Assembly: GCF_022829405.1 (NCBI RefSeq)
Contig: NZ_JAKSXW010000149.1
Span: forward strand, 496,001 to 560,000
Direction: 5' to 3'
Source of the DNA: Methylobacterium sp. J-076
Lineage (GTDB): Bacteria > Pseudomonadota > Alphaproteobacteria > Rhizobiales > Beijerinckiaceae
DNA length: 64,000 bases
Below the pieces are notes generated by a model. The model saw nothing but the letters and a program-made list of their open reading frames with translations. It was not told where the DNA came from and searched no databases. This document shows positions 49,241 to 58,751 of this stretch, in pieces. Position 1 is the stretch's first letter. Every line of letters starts with the position of its first letter. Made by a program: the position numbers and the translations under genes.

Positions 49241-49660
49241 TTACTTCGCGCCGAGGAGCTCGACGTCGAAGATCAGGGTGGCGTTCGGCGGGATCACGCC
49301 GCCGGCACCCCGGGCGCCGTAGCCCAGCTCCGGCGGGATGATGAGGGTGCGCTTGCCGCCCTGCTTCATCGTCATCACGCCCTGGTCCCAACCCTGGATC
49401 ACCTGGCCGGCGCCGATGGTGAAGGAGAAGGGCTGGTTGCGGTCGCGGGACGAGTCGAATTTCTTGCCCTTCTTGCCGTTCTCATCGAGCCAGCCCGTGT
49501 ACTGGACGGTGACCTGCTGGCCGGCCTTCGGCTCGGGGCCGGTGCCGACGACTTCGTCGTGGTACTTCAGCCCGGTGGGGGTGGTGACGGTCTCGGCGGC
49601 GTTGGCGGATGCGGTCATGGCGATCAATACGGCTCCGGCGGCAAGGGACAGGCGGGGCAT
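49241..49660 (-). CDS. Periplasmic FKBP-type peptidyl-prolyl isomerase
   Basis: A 139-residue exported prolyl isomerase. It starts at ATG 49660 after AGGGAGA, with a signal peptide (PRLSLAAGAVLIAMTASANA) cut before AETV. One FKBP domain follows: TPTGLKYHDEVVGTG, VQYTGWLDENG, FDSSRDRNQPFSF, VIQGWDQGVMTMKQGGKRTL and LGYGARG...IPPNATLIFDVEL. All typical pocket residues of the FKBP fold are present. The jetA gene lies 37 bp downstream and could share its transcript. Confidence 0.93.
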   Translation of the reverse strand: MPRLSLAAGAVLIAMTASANAAETVTTPTGLKYHDEVVGTGPEPKAGQQVTVQYTGWLDENGKKGKKFDSSRDRNQPFSFTIGAGQVIQGWDQGVMTMKQGGKRTLIIPPELGYGARGAGGVIPPNATLIFDVELLGAK

Positions 49661-49887
49661 GGGATCTCCCTGAGCCGGCATCGTGGGGCGCCGGCCTTCG
49701 GGGGCTTCTAGTGCCCGGCACGGGCAAGAGGCAATGCGGGGCGGCGATTCCCACGCCCGCGGCGGCATCGGGCGCCGCCTGGGGATAACTGCCCGTTAAG
49801 GTTTTCCTTCAGCCGCCGTTCAAGCGCGGGGCGCCAGCTTGGCCGTGCGTTCCGCGCCAGGAACGTTCGCTTTGGATCACCCGCCGC

Positions 49888-50124
49888 ATGCTCGCCTCGT
49901 GGGCACTTTCCGCCACCGTCCAGGCCGGCCCCGAACCGGAGCCGCCGCCGCGGCACCCGATCCTCACCAGCATCCTGCCCGCGTTGGAAACCGCCTTCGG
50001 CGTCGAGCATCCCGCGCTGTTCCCGGAGGCGATCGCCGCCCTGGTCGAACGGCTGACCGAGCGGCTCAATACCGTCCCGGACGAAACGGAGTTCGCCTCG
50101 GTCGTGTTTCTGGAAGCCGCCTGA
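49888..50124 (+). CDS. Small hypothetical protein (doubtful)
   Basis: A 78-residue frame with a Pro-rich N-terminal half and an acidic C-terminal half (HPALFPEAIAALVERLTERL). There is no clear ribosome site within range of the ATG at 49888. Codon use is compatible with coding. It lies in an otherwise gene-free region between the FKBP and coaBC genes. Not recognised; could be non-coding. Confidence 0.3.
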   Translation: MLASWALSATVQAGPEPEPPPRHPILTSILPALETAFGVEHPALFPEAIAALVERLTERLNTVPDETEFASVVFLEAA

Positions 50125-50287
50125 GGGGTACACGTCTCGCGCCCGATGGATGGGAAGCCCCGCCCCTGGCCATCCGTGCGGGTGCGGTGAAGGCATCGAG
50201 GGCAGCCGGCGCGCGTCCGACCGGGGCGAATCCCCCGGTCGTCTCCCTCCCCACAGAGTCACGTGAGGTTGTGTGACTCCCCGGGGC

Positions 50288-51562
50288 TCAGCGCCCCGCG
50301 AGCGTCTCCGCCAGCCGCGCCACCAGCCGCCGGGCGACCTCTTCCTTCGCCGCCCGGGGCCAGGATTCGACCGTGCCGTCCCGGGCGATGAGGTGGACCG
50401 CGTTCTCGGGCCCGCCCATCACCCCGCCCTCCGCCGACACGTCGTTGGCGACGATGAGGTCGCAGCCTTTCCGCGCGATCTTCGCCCGGGCATGGTCCAG
50501 CACCGAATCGGTCTCGGCGGCGAAGCCGACCACGAGGCGCGGCCGCCCCCCGGTGCGGTGGGCGATGGTGGCGAGGATGTCCGGGTTTTCCGCCAGCGCC
50601 AGGGGAGCCGGGCCGGAGCCGTCCTTCTTGATCTTCTTGGCCGTCGCCTCCGTTTCGGGGCGCCAGTCGGCGACGGCGGCGGCGAAGATCGCGATGTCGG
50701 CGGGCAGGGCGGCCTCCACCGCCGCCAGCATCTCCCGCGCGGTCTCCACCCGCACCACGCTCACCCCCGCCGGATCGGGCAGGGTGACGGGGCCGGACAC
50801 CAGCGTCACCGCCGCGCCGGCCTCGGCCGCCGCCGCCGCGATGGCGTGGCCCTGTCGGCCGGAGGAGCGGTTGGCGAGGTAGCGCACCGGGTCGATGGGC
50901 TCGTGGGTCGGCCCCGAGGTGACGAGCACCCGCCGCCCCGCCAGGGGACGGGCCTCCTGCGGGCGAGGCCGCCCCGACAGGAAGCCGAGGCCCGGAGCCC
51001 CGCCCGCCGCCTCGTCCAGCATCGCCACGACGGCGTCGGCGATCTCGCTCGGCTCGGCCATTCGGCCGGGTCCCGATTCCGGCTCGGCCATGGCACCGGA
51101 ATTCGGGCCGACCACCCGCACGCCGTCGCCCCGGAGGGTCGCGAGGTTCCGCGCCGTGGCGGGATGGGCCCACATCTTCACGTTCATCGCCGGGGCGATG
51201 AGGATCGGCAGGGTGGTGGCGAGGAGGATGGTGCAGGCGAGGTCCGGTGCGTGGCCCCCGGCCATCCGCGCCATCAGGTCGGCCGTGGCGGGGGCCACCA
51301 CCACCGCATCCGCCTGCCGGGCGAGCTTGATATGGCCGATCTCGGCCTCGTTGGCCCTGTCGAACAGGTCCGTATGCGCCCGCTCCCCCGCCAGCGCCGC
51401 CGCCGCGAGGGGGGTGACGAATTCCTGGGCGCCGGCCGTGAGCACCGGGCACACGCTCGCCCCGCGCTCGCGCAGGCGGCGGATCAGGTCGAGGGACTTG
51501 TAGGCGGCGATCCCCCCGCCGATCACGAGGAGGATGCGGCGGCGGGCGAGGGGCGGGCTCAT
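50288..51562 (-). CDS. coaBC: Phosphopantothenoylcysteine decarboxylase/synthase
   Basis: A bifunctional CoA-pathway enzyme, 424 residues. The N-terminal CoaC flavoprotein half has ILLVIGGGIAAYKSLDLIRRL near residue 10, HIKLARQADAVVVAPATA and the conserved APAMNVKMW region. The C-terminal CoaB half has VLVTSGPTHEPIDPVRYLAN near 213, SSGRQGHAIAAA, AAVADWRP and the KIKK nucleotide region. The start ATG 51562 removes an unsupported N-terminal extension. Together with panE at 1 kb it points to a complete CoA pathway. Confidence 0.94.
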   Translation of the reverse strand: MSPPLARRRILLVIGGGIAAYKSLDLIRRLRERGASVCPVLTAGAQEFVTPLAAAALAGERAHTDLFDRANEAEIGHIKLARQADAVVVAPATADLMARMAGGHAPDLACTILLATTLPILIAPAMNVKMWAHPATARNLATLRGDGVRVVGPNSGAMAEPESGPGRMAEPSEIADAVVAMLDEAAGGAPGLGFLSGRPRPQEARPLAGRRVLVTSGPTHEPIDPVRYLANRSSGRQGHAIAAAAAEAGAAVTLVSGPVTLPDPAGVSVVRVETAREMLAAVEAALPADIAIFAAAVADWRPETEATAKKIKKDGSGPAPLALAENPDILATIAHRTGGRPRLVVGFAAETDSVLDHARAKIARKGCDLIVANDVSAEGGVMGGPENAVHLIARDGTVESWPRAAKEEVARRLVARLAETLAGR

Positions 51563-51608
51563 GCGGCTAGCCTCTGCGCCTCCCGGCGCCAGCGTCAAGC
51601 GAGGCGCA

Positions 51609-52331
51609 TCACGCCGCGACCCTGACCCGGGGCGATTTCAGCCCGCCGAACCGCCGGTCGCGCTGGGCGAAGTCGGCGACCGCGAGGGCGAGGTCCTCGG
51701 GTCCGAAATCGGGCCACATCCGGTCGGTGAAATGCAGTTCCGCATACGCCGCCTCCCAGAGGAGGAAGTCCGACAGGCGCTTCTCGCCCCCGGTGCGGAT
51801 CAGCAGATCCACCTCCACGGGCGATCCGTGCATCTCCCCGGCGACCATGGCGCCGAAGCTTTCGCGGGTCGCGTCCGCCCCTTCCAGACGCCGCGCCGCC
51901 GCGATGATCGCATCCCGGGCCGAGTAGTCGACGCAGATCCGCAGGTGCAGGCGGCGCCCCTCCGCCGTCGCGGCCTCGGCGGCGGCGATGGCCTCGGGGA
52001 TGCCGGCGGGGAGGCGGTCCCGCCGGCCGACGACGCTGAGGCGCGTCCCGGTCCGGGCGAGGCGCTGGGTCTCGTTGCGCAGGTAGCTCCGCAGCAGGCG
52101 CATCAGCCCGCCCACCTCGTCGGCGGGCCGCTGCCAGTTGTCCGCCGAGAAGGCGTAGAGCGTGAGCGTGCCGATGCCGAGGTCGGCACACGCCTCCGCG
52201 GTCTTGCGGATCGCCTCCACACCCCGGCGGTGGCCGGCGATTCGCGGCAGGCTCCGGCCCGTCGCCCAGCGGCCGTTGCCGTCCATGATGATGGCTGCGT
52301 GCAGGGCGCGGGGCTCCGCTTCGCTTTGCAT
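51609..52331 (-). CDS. Isoprenyl (undecaprenyl) diphosphate synthase
   Basis: A cis-prenyltransferase of the UppS family, 240 residues. [16 protein letters not shown] at the N-terminus is the diphosphate/Mg site, [20 protein letters not shown] follows, [10 protein letters not shown] near 68 and [20 protein letters not shown] near 190 are the remaining motifs. ATG 52331 has a GGAGA ribosome site at 7-base spacing. It lies apart from frr/cdsA, the usual partners of the housekeeping uppS, so this may be a second, specialised copy making a lipid carrier. Confidence 0.88.
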   Translation of the reverse strand: MQSEAEPRALHAAIIMDGNGRWATGRSLPRIAGHRRGVEAIRKTAEACADLGIGTLTLYAFSADNWQRPADEVGGLMRLLRSYLRNETQRLARTGTRLSVVGRRDRLPAGIPEAIAAAEAATAEGRRLHLRICVDYSARDAIIAAARRLEGADATRESFGAMVAGEMHGSPVEVDLLIRTGGEKRLSDFLLWEAAYAELHFTDRMWPDFGPEDLALAVADFAQRDRRFGGLKSPRVRVAA

Positions 52332-52408
52332 CGTAAAGTCTCCGGACGAATCGGCGGAAGGCGAGTGCATCAGATGGCGCTTAAGGCTGGCTTGATGAAC
52401 CTGCGGTG

Positions 52409-52798
52409 TCAGGCGGGCTTCGTGACCGGACCGAGGGTTGCACGCCCCGGCTCCGACGCACGTTCGGCGGCCCGGGCCGCGTCCCGCACCACCTGCTCCA
52501 ACACGGCGAGGTAGCCCAGGAAGCGCTCGCGTCCACCGTGGGTGAGACGGCAAATCGTTTGCGGTCGATTCTGGAAGACGCCTTTCTCCAGGCTCACCAG
52601 CTCGGCCTCGCTCAGCACCGAGAGGTGCCGGCTGAGGTTGCCGTCGGTGAGGCCGCACAGGCGCCGGAGGTCGGGGAAGGCCAAGCCCTTGGGGTGGGCC
52701 GCGAGCGAGGTGAGCACGCTGAGCCGGGCCTTCTCATGGATGATGCGGTCCAGCCCGTCGTAGGAGAACCGGCCGGCCGACCGGTCAGAAATCGGCAT
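52409..52798 (-). CDS. Winged-helix transcriptional regulator
   Basis: A 129-residue DNA-binding protein of the HTH_34/MarR-like kind. The helix-turn-helix reads [20 protein letters not shown] near residue 37, then [20 protein letters not shown] as the wing. Its gene overlaps the upstream membrane-protein gene by 14 bases, a common pairing of regulator and membrane partner. No effector domain is visible. It may regulate the pair itself. Confidence 0.82.
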   Translation of the reverse strand: MPISDRSAGRFSYDGLDRIIHEKARLSVLTSLAAHPKGLAFPDLRRLCGLTDGNLSRHLSVLSEAELVSLEKGVFQNRPQTICRLTHGGRERFLGYLAVLEQVVRDAARAAERASEPGRATLGPVTKPA

Positions 52799-53402
52799 CG
52801 GACCCTCCGGACGTGCGCTGAACGATGAGGGCCAGGACCGCCTGACCGACGACGAAGGGCCCGCCCATCGTCCAGGGCGACAGGGATTGCGTGCCGGCGG
52901 AGACGGCGATGACGGCGAGCCCGGCGAGGAGATACCATGCGCCGACGCCCTGCACAGCCCGGGGCAGGATCCGCGCCGAGGCGAACAGGCCGAGCCCCAC
53001 GAGGAGCTGCCACAGGCCCGGCAGCATCCACACCTCGTCCGGGGCGAACCGGGCGATCACGAGGCCGAGGCAGGCCCCGGCCCCCGCCGCCGGCAGGAAG
53101 ACCTCGATGGCGCTCAGGACCATCGCGTCGGCGAGGCCCGAATGGAGCTTGCGCGTCCGGCGGAGGGCCTCGACCCCGATCAGGGCGAAGGCGATCAGCG
53201 CCGCGGCGATCCAGGTTCCGAAGAAAAGGCCCGGCCGCAGGTTCGGATCCCCGAGCCAGTAGGACTGCCCGACCGCCGTCGCCAGCGCGACGCCGCCCGT
53301 CGCGGTCACCGTCGCGGAACCCAAGCCGCGGAATGCCGTGTCCCGGGCGATCTGCGTGCGGATCGCCACGATGTCGGCCAGCGCCTTGTCGAGGTCGTGC
53401 AC
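52785..53402 (-). CDS. Multi-pass membrane protein paired with regulator
   Basis: A 205-residue inner-membrane protein with about six hydrophobic segments and a charged N-terminus (HDLDKALADIVAIRTQIARD). GTG 53402 with a GAGG ribosome site is used here; an in-frame GTG nine bases upstream is possible. It overlaps the downstream winged-helix gene by 14 bases. Paired membrane-protein/regulator genes of this type occur in many alphaproteobacteria. Function unknown. Confidence 0.7.
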   Translation of the reverse strand: MHDLDKALADIVAIRTQIARDTAFRGLGSATVTATGGVALATAVGQSYWLGDPNLRPGLFFGTWIAAALIAFALIGVEALRRTRKLHSGLADAMVLSAIEVFLPAAGAGACLGLVIARFAPDEVWMLPGLWQLLVGLGLFASARILPRAVQGVGAWYLLAGLAVIAVSAGTQSLSPWTMGGPFVVGQAVLALIVQRTSGGSDADF

Positions 53403-53605
53403 CTGCCTCACCTCTGCGCATCCCAAAGCTTGCGAAACGAAGTATCGCGCGGCCAGTCCGGTCGCAAGCGGCCATCGAAACCTGAAGTCGAGAATTCGGC
53501 GCGGATTTCGCGCATCACGCCCCACTTCCCGGGGGCGCGCGACCGATCCATAGGATTGACGGAGGCGGCCTTTGTCCCGCCGCGCCGCGGGTCCATATTC
53601 ATCCC

Positions 53606-56278
53606 ATGCCGACGCCGAGAAAGCCCCGCGCCGCCACCCCGAAGGCCGACAAGCCGGCGCTCCAGCCGCTCGACAGCCATCTGGCCGCGCTCCTCAGCCC
53701 CGCCCTCAACCGCACCCGGCCGAAATCGCCGGATGTCGGCGGGGAACGTCCGGGCAAGCCCGGCGGGCGCAAGAAGCCCGCCGCCGGCCTCGGCGAGGCG
53801 CCGCAGGCCGGCTACACGGTGGGCGACGCGGCGGCGGTCGACCCGAAGCTGGCGCAGGCGCTGGGTCTCGCCGGGCCGGAGGACGGCCCCGTCCCGGCCG
53901 GTTTCGCCGATGCGGCGCCCGTCGCCGATGGCGGCGCCTCTGCCACCATCACGGCGCTGGAACGCCTCCTCACGGAGGGCAACCCCCTCTTCAAGGACGG
54001 CCAGACCTGGACGCCGCACCGGCCGGAACGGCCGCAGAAATCCGAGGGCGGCGTCAAGTTCGTCCTGAAATCCGAATTCTCCCCCGCCGGCGACCAGCCC
54101 ACCGCCATCGCCGAACTCGTCGGCGGCGTGCAGCAGCACGAGCGCGATCAGGTGCTGCTCGGCGTCACCGGCTCCGGCAAGACCTTCACCATGGCGAAGA
54201 TCATCGAGGAGACCCAGCGCCCCGCGCTGATCCTCGCGCCGAACAAGACGCTGGCTGCGCAGCTCTACGGTGAGTTCAAGGCTTTCTTCCCGGAGAACGC
54301 GGTCGAGTACTTCGTCTCGTACTACGATTACTATCAGCCCGAGGCCTACGTGCCGCGCTCCGATACGTTTATCGAGAAGGAATCCTCGATCAACGAGCAG
54401 ATCGACCGGATGCGCCACTCCGCCACCCGCGCCCTTCTGGAGCGGGACGACGTGATCATCGTCGCCTCGGTCTCGTGCATCTACGGCATCGGCTCGGTCG
54501 AGACCTACACGGCCATGTCGTTCACGGTGAGCCTGAGCGAGCGGATCGAGCAGCGCCAGCTCGTCGCCGACCTCGTGGCGCTCCAGTACAAGCGCATCCA
54601 GTCGGACTTCGCCCGCGGCACGTTCAGGGTCCGGGGCGACGTGATCGAACTCTGGCCCGCCCACCTGGAGGACCGCGGCTGGCGCATCGGCCTGTTCGGG
54701 GACGAGGTCGAATCGATCGTCGAGTTCGACCCCCTGACGGGCAAGAAGATCAGCGACCTGAAGTTCGTGAAGGTCTACGCGAACTCGCACTACGTCACGC
54801 CGCGCCCGACGCTGCAGCAGGCGATCAAGGGCATTAAGAACGAGCTGAACGGCCGGATCGAGGAGCTGACCAAGATGGGCCGGCTGATCGAGGCCCAGCG
54901 CATCGACCAGCGCTGCACCTTCGACATCGAGATGATCGAGGCCACCGGCTCCTGCAACGGCATCGAGAACTACTCCCGCTACCTCACCGGCCGCCGGCCG
55001 GGCGAGCCGCCGCCCACCCTGTTCGAGTACCTCCCCGACAACGCCCTCGTCTTCACCGACGAGAGCCACGTCACGGTGCCGCAGATCGGCGGCATGTACC
55101 GGGGCGACTTCCGGCGCAAGGCGACGCTGGCGGAGTACGGCTTCCGCCTGCCCTCCTGCCTCGACAACCGCCCGCTGCGCTTCGAGGAATGGGACGCGAT
55201 GCGCCCGCAATCGGTCCACGTCTCCGCGACGCCGGGCAAGTGGGAGATGGAGCAGACCGGCGGCGTCTTCGCCGAGCAGGTGATCCGCCCCACCGGCCTC
55301 GTGGACCCGGTGATCGAGGTGCGCCCCGCCCGCAGCCAGGTCGATGACCTGCTCGGCGAGGTGAAGGCCGTCTCCCAGGCCGGCTACCGGACCCTGGTGA
55401 CGACCCTCACCAAGCGCATGGCCGAGGACCTCACCGAGTACCTGCACGAGAACGGCGTGCGGGTGCGCTACATGCACTCGGACATCGACACCCTGGAGCG
55501 CATCGAGATCATCCGCGACCTGCGGCTCGGCGCCTTCGACGTGCTGATCGGCATCAACCTGCTGCGCGAGGGCCTCGACATCCCCGAATGCGCCCTGGTG
55601 GCGATCCTCGACGCCGACAAGGAGGGCTTCCTGCGCTCGGAGACCTCCCTGGTGCAGACCATTGGCCGGGCCGCCCGCAACGCCGACGCCCGCTGCATCC
55701 TCTACGGGGACAGCATCACCGGCTCGATGGAGCGGGCGATGGCCGAGACCGAGCGGCGCCGGACGAAGCAGCTCGCCTACAACGTGGAGCACGGGATCAC
55801 GCCCCAGAGCGTGAAGCGCGGCATCTCGGACATCCTCAGCAGCGTGTTCGAGCGCGACCACGTGCAGGTGGATACCGGCCTCGCGAAGGATGCGATCACC
55901 GTCGGGCACAACCTCAAGGCGGTGCTCGCCGACCTCGAGAAGCGGATGCGGGCCGCCGCCGCCGACCTCGACTTCGAGGAGGCCGCCCGCCTGCGCGACG
56001 AGCTGAAACGGCTCCAGGCCACGGAGCTGTTCGTCTCCGACGACCCGATGGCCCGCCAGGGCGAGGTGGAGCGCGAAGCCGGCCGCTACGGGGCGAAGGG
56101 GCCGCGGGGCGGCAGCCGGATCAGCAAACCCGACCTCGACAACATGGGCCCCGGCACCGACCGGGAGCTTCCGGCGGCGAGCGCGGGCTGGACCGAGCGG
56201 CCGAAGCCGCGCTCGACCCAAGGGCTCGGCGGCCAGAAGCCCAAGTACAAGGGCGGCGGCGGGCGCAAGCGCGGCTGA
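53606..56278 (+). CDS. uvrB: UvrABC system protein B with long N-terminal extension
   Basis: The nucleotide-excision repair helicase/damage-verification subunit. The 890-residue protein has the canonical UvrB core from about residue 152 ([20 protein letters not shown]): Walker A GVTGSGKT (186-193), the beta-hairpin region [52 protein letters not shown] and the UvrC-binding UVR domain near 770. The first ~150 residues are extra, Pro/Lys/Ala-rich and disordered, as in other alphaproteobacterial UvrB. The C-terminus also carries a basic Gly/Lys tail. Confidence 0.95.
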   Translation: MPTPRKPRAATPKADKPALQPLDSHLAALLSPALNRTRPKSPDVGGERPGKPGGRKKPAAGLGEAPQAGYTVGDAAAVDPKLAQALGLAGPEDGPVPAGFADAAPVADGGASATITALERLLTEGNPLFKDGQTWTPHRPERPQKSEGGVKFVLKSEFSPAGDQPTAIAELVGGVQQHERDQVLLGVTGSGKTFTMAKIIEETQRPALILAPNKTLAAQLYGEFKAFFPENAVEYFVSYYDYYQPEAYVPRSDTFIEKESSINEQIDRMRHSATRALLERDDVIIVASVSCIYGIGSVETYTAMSFTVSLSERIEQRQLVADLVALQYKRIQSDFARGTFRVRGDVIELWPAHLEDRGWRIGLFGDEVESIVEFDPLTGKKISDLKFVKVYANSHYVTPRPTLQQAIKGIKNELNGRIEELTKMGRLIEAQRIDQRCTFDIEMIEATGSCNGIENYSRYLTGRRPGEPPPTLFEYLPDNALVFTDESHVTVPQIGGMYRGDFRRKATLAEYGFRLPSCLDNRPLRFEEWDAMRPQSVHVSATPGKWEMEQTGGVFAEQVIRPTGLVDPVIEVRPARSQVDDLLGEVKAVSQAGYRTLVTTLTKRMAEDLTEYLHENGVRVRYMHSDIDTLERIEIIRDLRLGAFDVLIGINLLREGLDIPECALVAILDADKEGFLRSETSLVQTIGRAARNADARCILYGDSITGSMERAMAETERRRTKQLAYNVEHGITPQSVKRGISDILSSVFERDHVQVDTGLAKDAITVGHNLKAVLADLEKRMRAAAADLDFEEAARLRDELKRLQATELFVSDDPMARQGEVEREAGRYGAKGPRGGSRISKPDLDNMGPGTDRELPAASAGWTERPKPRSTQGLGGQKPKYKGGGGRKRG

Positions 56279-56358
56279 GCGCCCGAAACCGCTTTCCGGC
56301 GGCGGGGAGCGCCCCATCTAGTCGCCTGCATTCCCCCCGTGGACGATCCGCCGACAGC

Positions 56359-56883
56359 ATGACCGACCCTAAGCCCGAACTCGATGCCGACACCCTGGCC
56401 TTCGCCGGCCGCGTCTTCCAGTACGCGCGGATGGGGCATGCGGAGGAACTGGCGGGCCTGTTCGGCCAGGGGCTGCCCGCCAACCTGCGCAACGACAAGG
56501 GCGACAGCCTGCTGATGCTCGCCGCCTATAACGGGCAGGTGGAGGCGACGCGGGCGATCCTCGAGGCCGGGGGAGACCCCGAACTCGCCAACGACCGCGG
56601 CCAGACCCCCCTGGCCGGTGCAGCCTTCAAGGGATCGATCGAGATCGCGCGGCTCCTCCTCGCCCACGGCGCCCAGGTCGACGGAGTCGGGGACGGCAGC
56701 CGCACGGCGCTGATGACGGCGGCGATGTTCGACCGGATGGAGATGGTCGACCTCCTCCTCGCCCACGGCGCCGACCCGGATTTTCGCGATGCCGCGGGCA
56801 AGAGCGCGGCGGACATGGCGCGGGCCATGGGCGCTCAGGCGACGCCGGACCAGTTGGACAAGGCCCCGCGCAGGGGAGCCTGA
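56359..56883 (+). CDS. Ankyrin-repeat protein
   Basis: A 174-residue cytosolic protein made almost entirely of ankyrin repeats: LLMLAAYNGQVEATRAILEAG, TPLAGAAFKGSIEIARLLLAHG, and ALMTAAMFDRMEMVDLLLAHG, each followed by a NDRG-type loop. There is no signal peptide. ATG 56359 lies 80 bp after uvrB. Such proteins bind partners; a few occur next to catalases or DNA-repair genes. No specific partner can be inferred here. Confidence 0.87.
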   Translation: MTDPKPELDADTLAFAGRVFQYARMGHAEELAGLFGQGLPANLRNDKGDSLLMLAAYNGQVEATRAILEAGGDPELANDRGQTPLAGAAFKGSIEIARLLLAHGAQVDGVGDGSRTALMTAAMFDRMEMVDLLLAHGADPDFRDAAGKSAADMARAMGAQATPDQLDKAPRRGA

Positions 56884-56997
56884 CGCCCGCACCCCCATCT
56901 CACCCGTCGCCGCGCCTGCGGCGACGGTGGTGCCGTTCCCTTGCCCTCGCGCGCCTTGCGCCCGAGTTGAGCATGCAAGAACGATGGGGGACGCGCC

Positions 56998-58743
56998 GTG
57001 ACGAAGCTGACTGGACTGACCGGAGCCCTGCTCACCCTGGCCGGCCCCGCCACCGCCGGGGAGACGGACTGGCCCGCCTTCGGCCACGACCACAGCAACC
57101 GCAACTTCTCCGAACTCACGCAGCTCGACCGGGGCAACGTCGCCGGCCTGCGGCCCGCCTGGATGTTCCAGACCGGGGTGACCGGCTACTTCCAGGCGCA
57201 GCCGGTGATGGTCGATGGCATGCTGTACCTGTCCACGACCCAGAACAATGTCGCCGCCCTCGATGCGAAGAGCGGCAAGGTGGTGTGGACCTACGTCCAC
57301 AAGCCGCGCACCGACAAGATCTTCGGGCCGCCCTCGAACCGAGGCGTCGCGGTGGCGGGCGGCCTCGTCTACGAGGCGACCATGGACGGGCGGCTCATCG
57401 CCCTCGATGCCAAGACCGGCAAGGTCGCCTTCGACAAGGAGGCGGTGCGCCCGGAGGAGGGGGAGACGGAGACCGCCTCCGGCCTGACCGAGAAGCTCGG
57501 GGGCAAGCCGGTGCAGGGGTCGAGCCGCCTGGGCTTCAAGATGCCGCCGCTGGTGGCCGAGGGCCTCGTGATCGTCGGCGTGACGGGAGCGGGCTACGGC
57601 CTGCATGTCGAGGACCCGAAGGGCGGGCTCGACGGGGGCGCGGTGGTCGGCATCGAGGGGGGCTACGGTCGCCGGGGCTGGCTCGCCGCCTACGATTCCA
57701 AGACCGGGGAGGAGCGCTGGCGCTGGTACGTCACCCCCTCGGAGGGGTGGGAGGGCGGCTTCGTGGAGAAGACCGCCGACGGGGTGCCGCTGCACCGGGA
57801 CATCGCCGCCGAGAAGGCCGCCGCGGAGGCCAACCGCGCCGCGTGGCGGGTGGGGGGCGGCTCCCTGTGGATGACGCCGGCCTACGATCCGACGCTCGGC
57901 CTGCTGTTCCTCGGCACCGGCAACCCGGCGCCGCAGAATTTCGGCCTGACCCGGCCGGGCGACAACCTCTACACGATGTGCCTCGTCGCCCTCGACATCC
58001 ACACGGGCACGCTGCGCTGGTACTTCCAGCAGGTCCCTCACGACGAATGGGGCTACGACGTCGCCGCGCCGCCCTTCCTCCTCGACGGGCCGAACGGCAC
58101 CAAGGCCGTCGCCTCGGCGAGCAAGACCGGCTGGATCTACGTCCACGACCGGACGGACGGGCGGTTGATCGAGCGGTCGGAGCCGCTCCTGGCCCAGAAG
58201 AACCTGTTCGTGCCGCCGAGCGCGGAAGGCACCGTCGTGGCGCCGGGGCCGCTGGGGGCGGTGTCTTGGCCGCCCACCGCCTATGACGGCACCCTGGCCT
58301 ACGTGCAGGTGCGGCACGGGGCGACGAGCTATACCGTGAACGCCGTGCCCGCCGGGCCGGGCCGCCCGGAGATCCGCTTCACGGAAACGGGCGTGGCCAA
58401 GGGCGAGCCCTCGTTCAGCACCCTGACGGCGGTGGACCTGACCGGGGGCGGCAAGATCGCGTGGTCGGTGAAGTCCGAAAGCCGGCTCTCCGGCGGGACG
58501 CTCGCCACGGCGGGCGGCCTCGTCTTCTCCGGCGAGGAGGACGGGCACCTCGACGCCCACGACGCCGCCACCGGCAAGACCCTGTGGCGCTTCCAGTGCG
58601 GGGCCGGCATCAGCGGCCCGGCGATGACCTACGCCATCGACGGACGTCAATACGTGGCGGTGGCCGCCGGCGGCGCCTCGTACACCCAATCCTCGGGCTT
58701 CGGCACGGGCGATACCCTGGTGGTCTTCGCCCTGCCGGAGTGA
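56998..58743 (+). CDS. Exported PQQ-dehydrogenase-like beta-propeller protein, divergent
   Basis: A 581-residue periplasmic protein of the methanol/ethanol quinoprotein family. It starts at GTG 56998 with a GGGGA ribosome site and has a ~20-residue signal peptide. The propeller shows W-motif repeats (VVALDAKSGKVVW-like, AAYDSKTGEERWRWY, ALDIHTGTLRWYFQ). Several family positions are unusual. The vicinal disulphide pair is replaced (GPPSNRG at 110-116). The usual GAEFG is GAGYG (197-201), losing the metal-ligand glutamate. The catalytic EWD is EWG with Asp at +2 (HDEWGYD, 348-354). The Asn ligand in GTGNPAP (306-312) remains. No cytochrome domain is present. It may use another base, or no longer be an alcohol dehydrogenase. 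Confidence 0.85.
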   Translation: MTKLTGLTGALLTLAGPATAGETDWPAFGHDHSNRNFSELTQLDRGNVAGLRPAWMFQTGVTGYFQAQPVMVDGMLYLSTTQNNVAALDAKSGKVVWTYVHKPRTDKIFGPPSNRGVAVAGGLVYEATMDGRLIALDAKTGKVAFDKEAVRPEEGETETASGLTEKLGGKPVQGSSRLGFKMPPLVAEGLVIVGVTGAGYGLHVEDPKGGLDGGAVVGIEGGYGRRGWLAAYDSKTGEERWRWYVTPSEGWEGGFVEKTADGVPLHRDIAAEKAAAEANRAAWRVGGGSLWMTPAYDPTLGLLFLGTGNPAPQNFGLTRPGDNLYTMCLVALDIHTGTLRWYFQQVPHDEWGYDVAAPPFLLDGPNGTKAVASASKTGWIYVHDRTDGRLIERSEPLLAQKNLFVPPSAEGTVVAPGPLGAVSWPPTAYDGTLAYVQVRHGATSYTVNAVPAGPGRPEIRFTETGVAKGEPSFSTLTAVDLTGGGKIAWSVKSESRLSGGTLATAGGLVFSGEEDGHLDAHDAATGKTLWRFQCGAGISGPAMTYAIDGRQYVAVAAGGASYTQSSGFGTGDTLVVFALPE

Positions 58744-58751
58744 CGCCGGAC

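Noticed and set aside
49888-50124. Considered a firm small gene between FKBP and coaBC
   Set aside because: No ribosome site and no recognisable features; kept only as a low-confidence entry.
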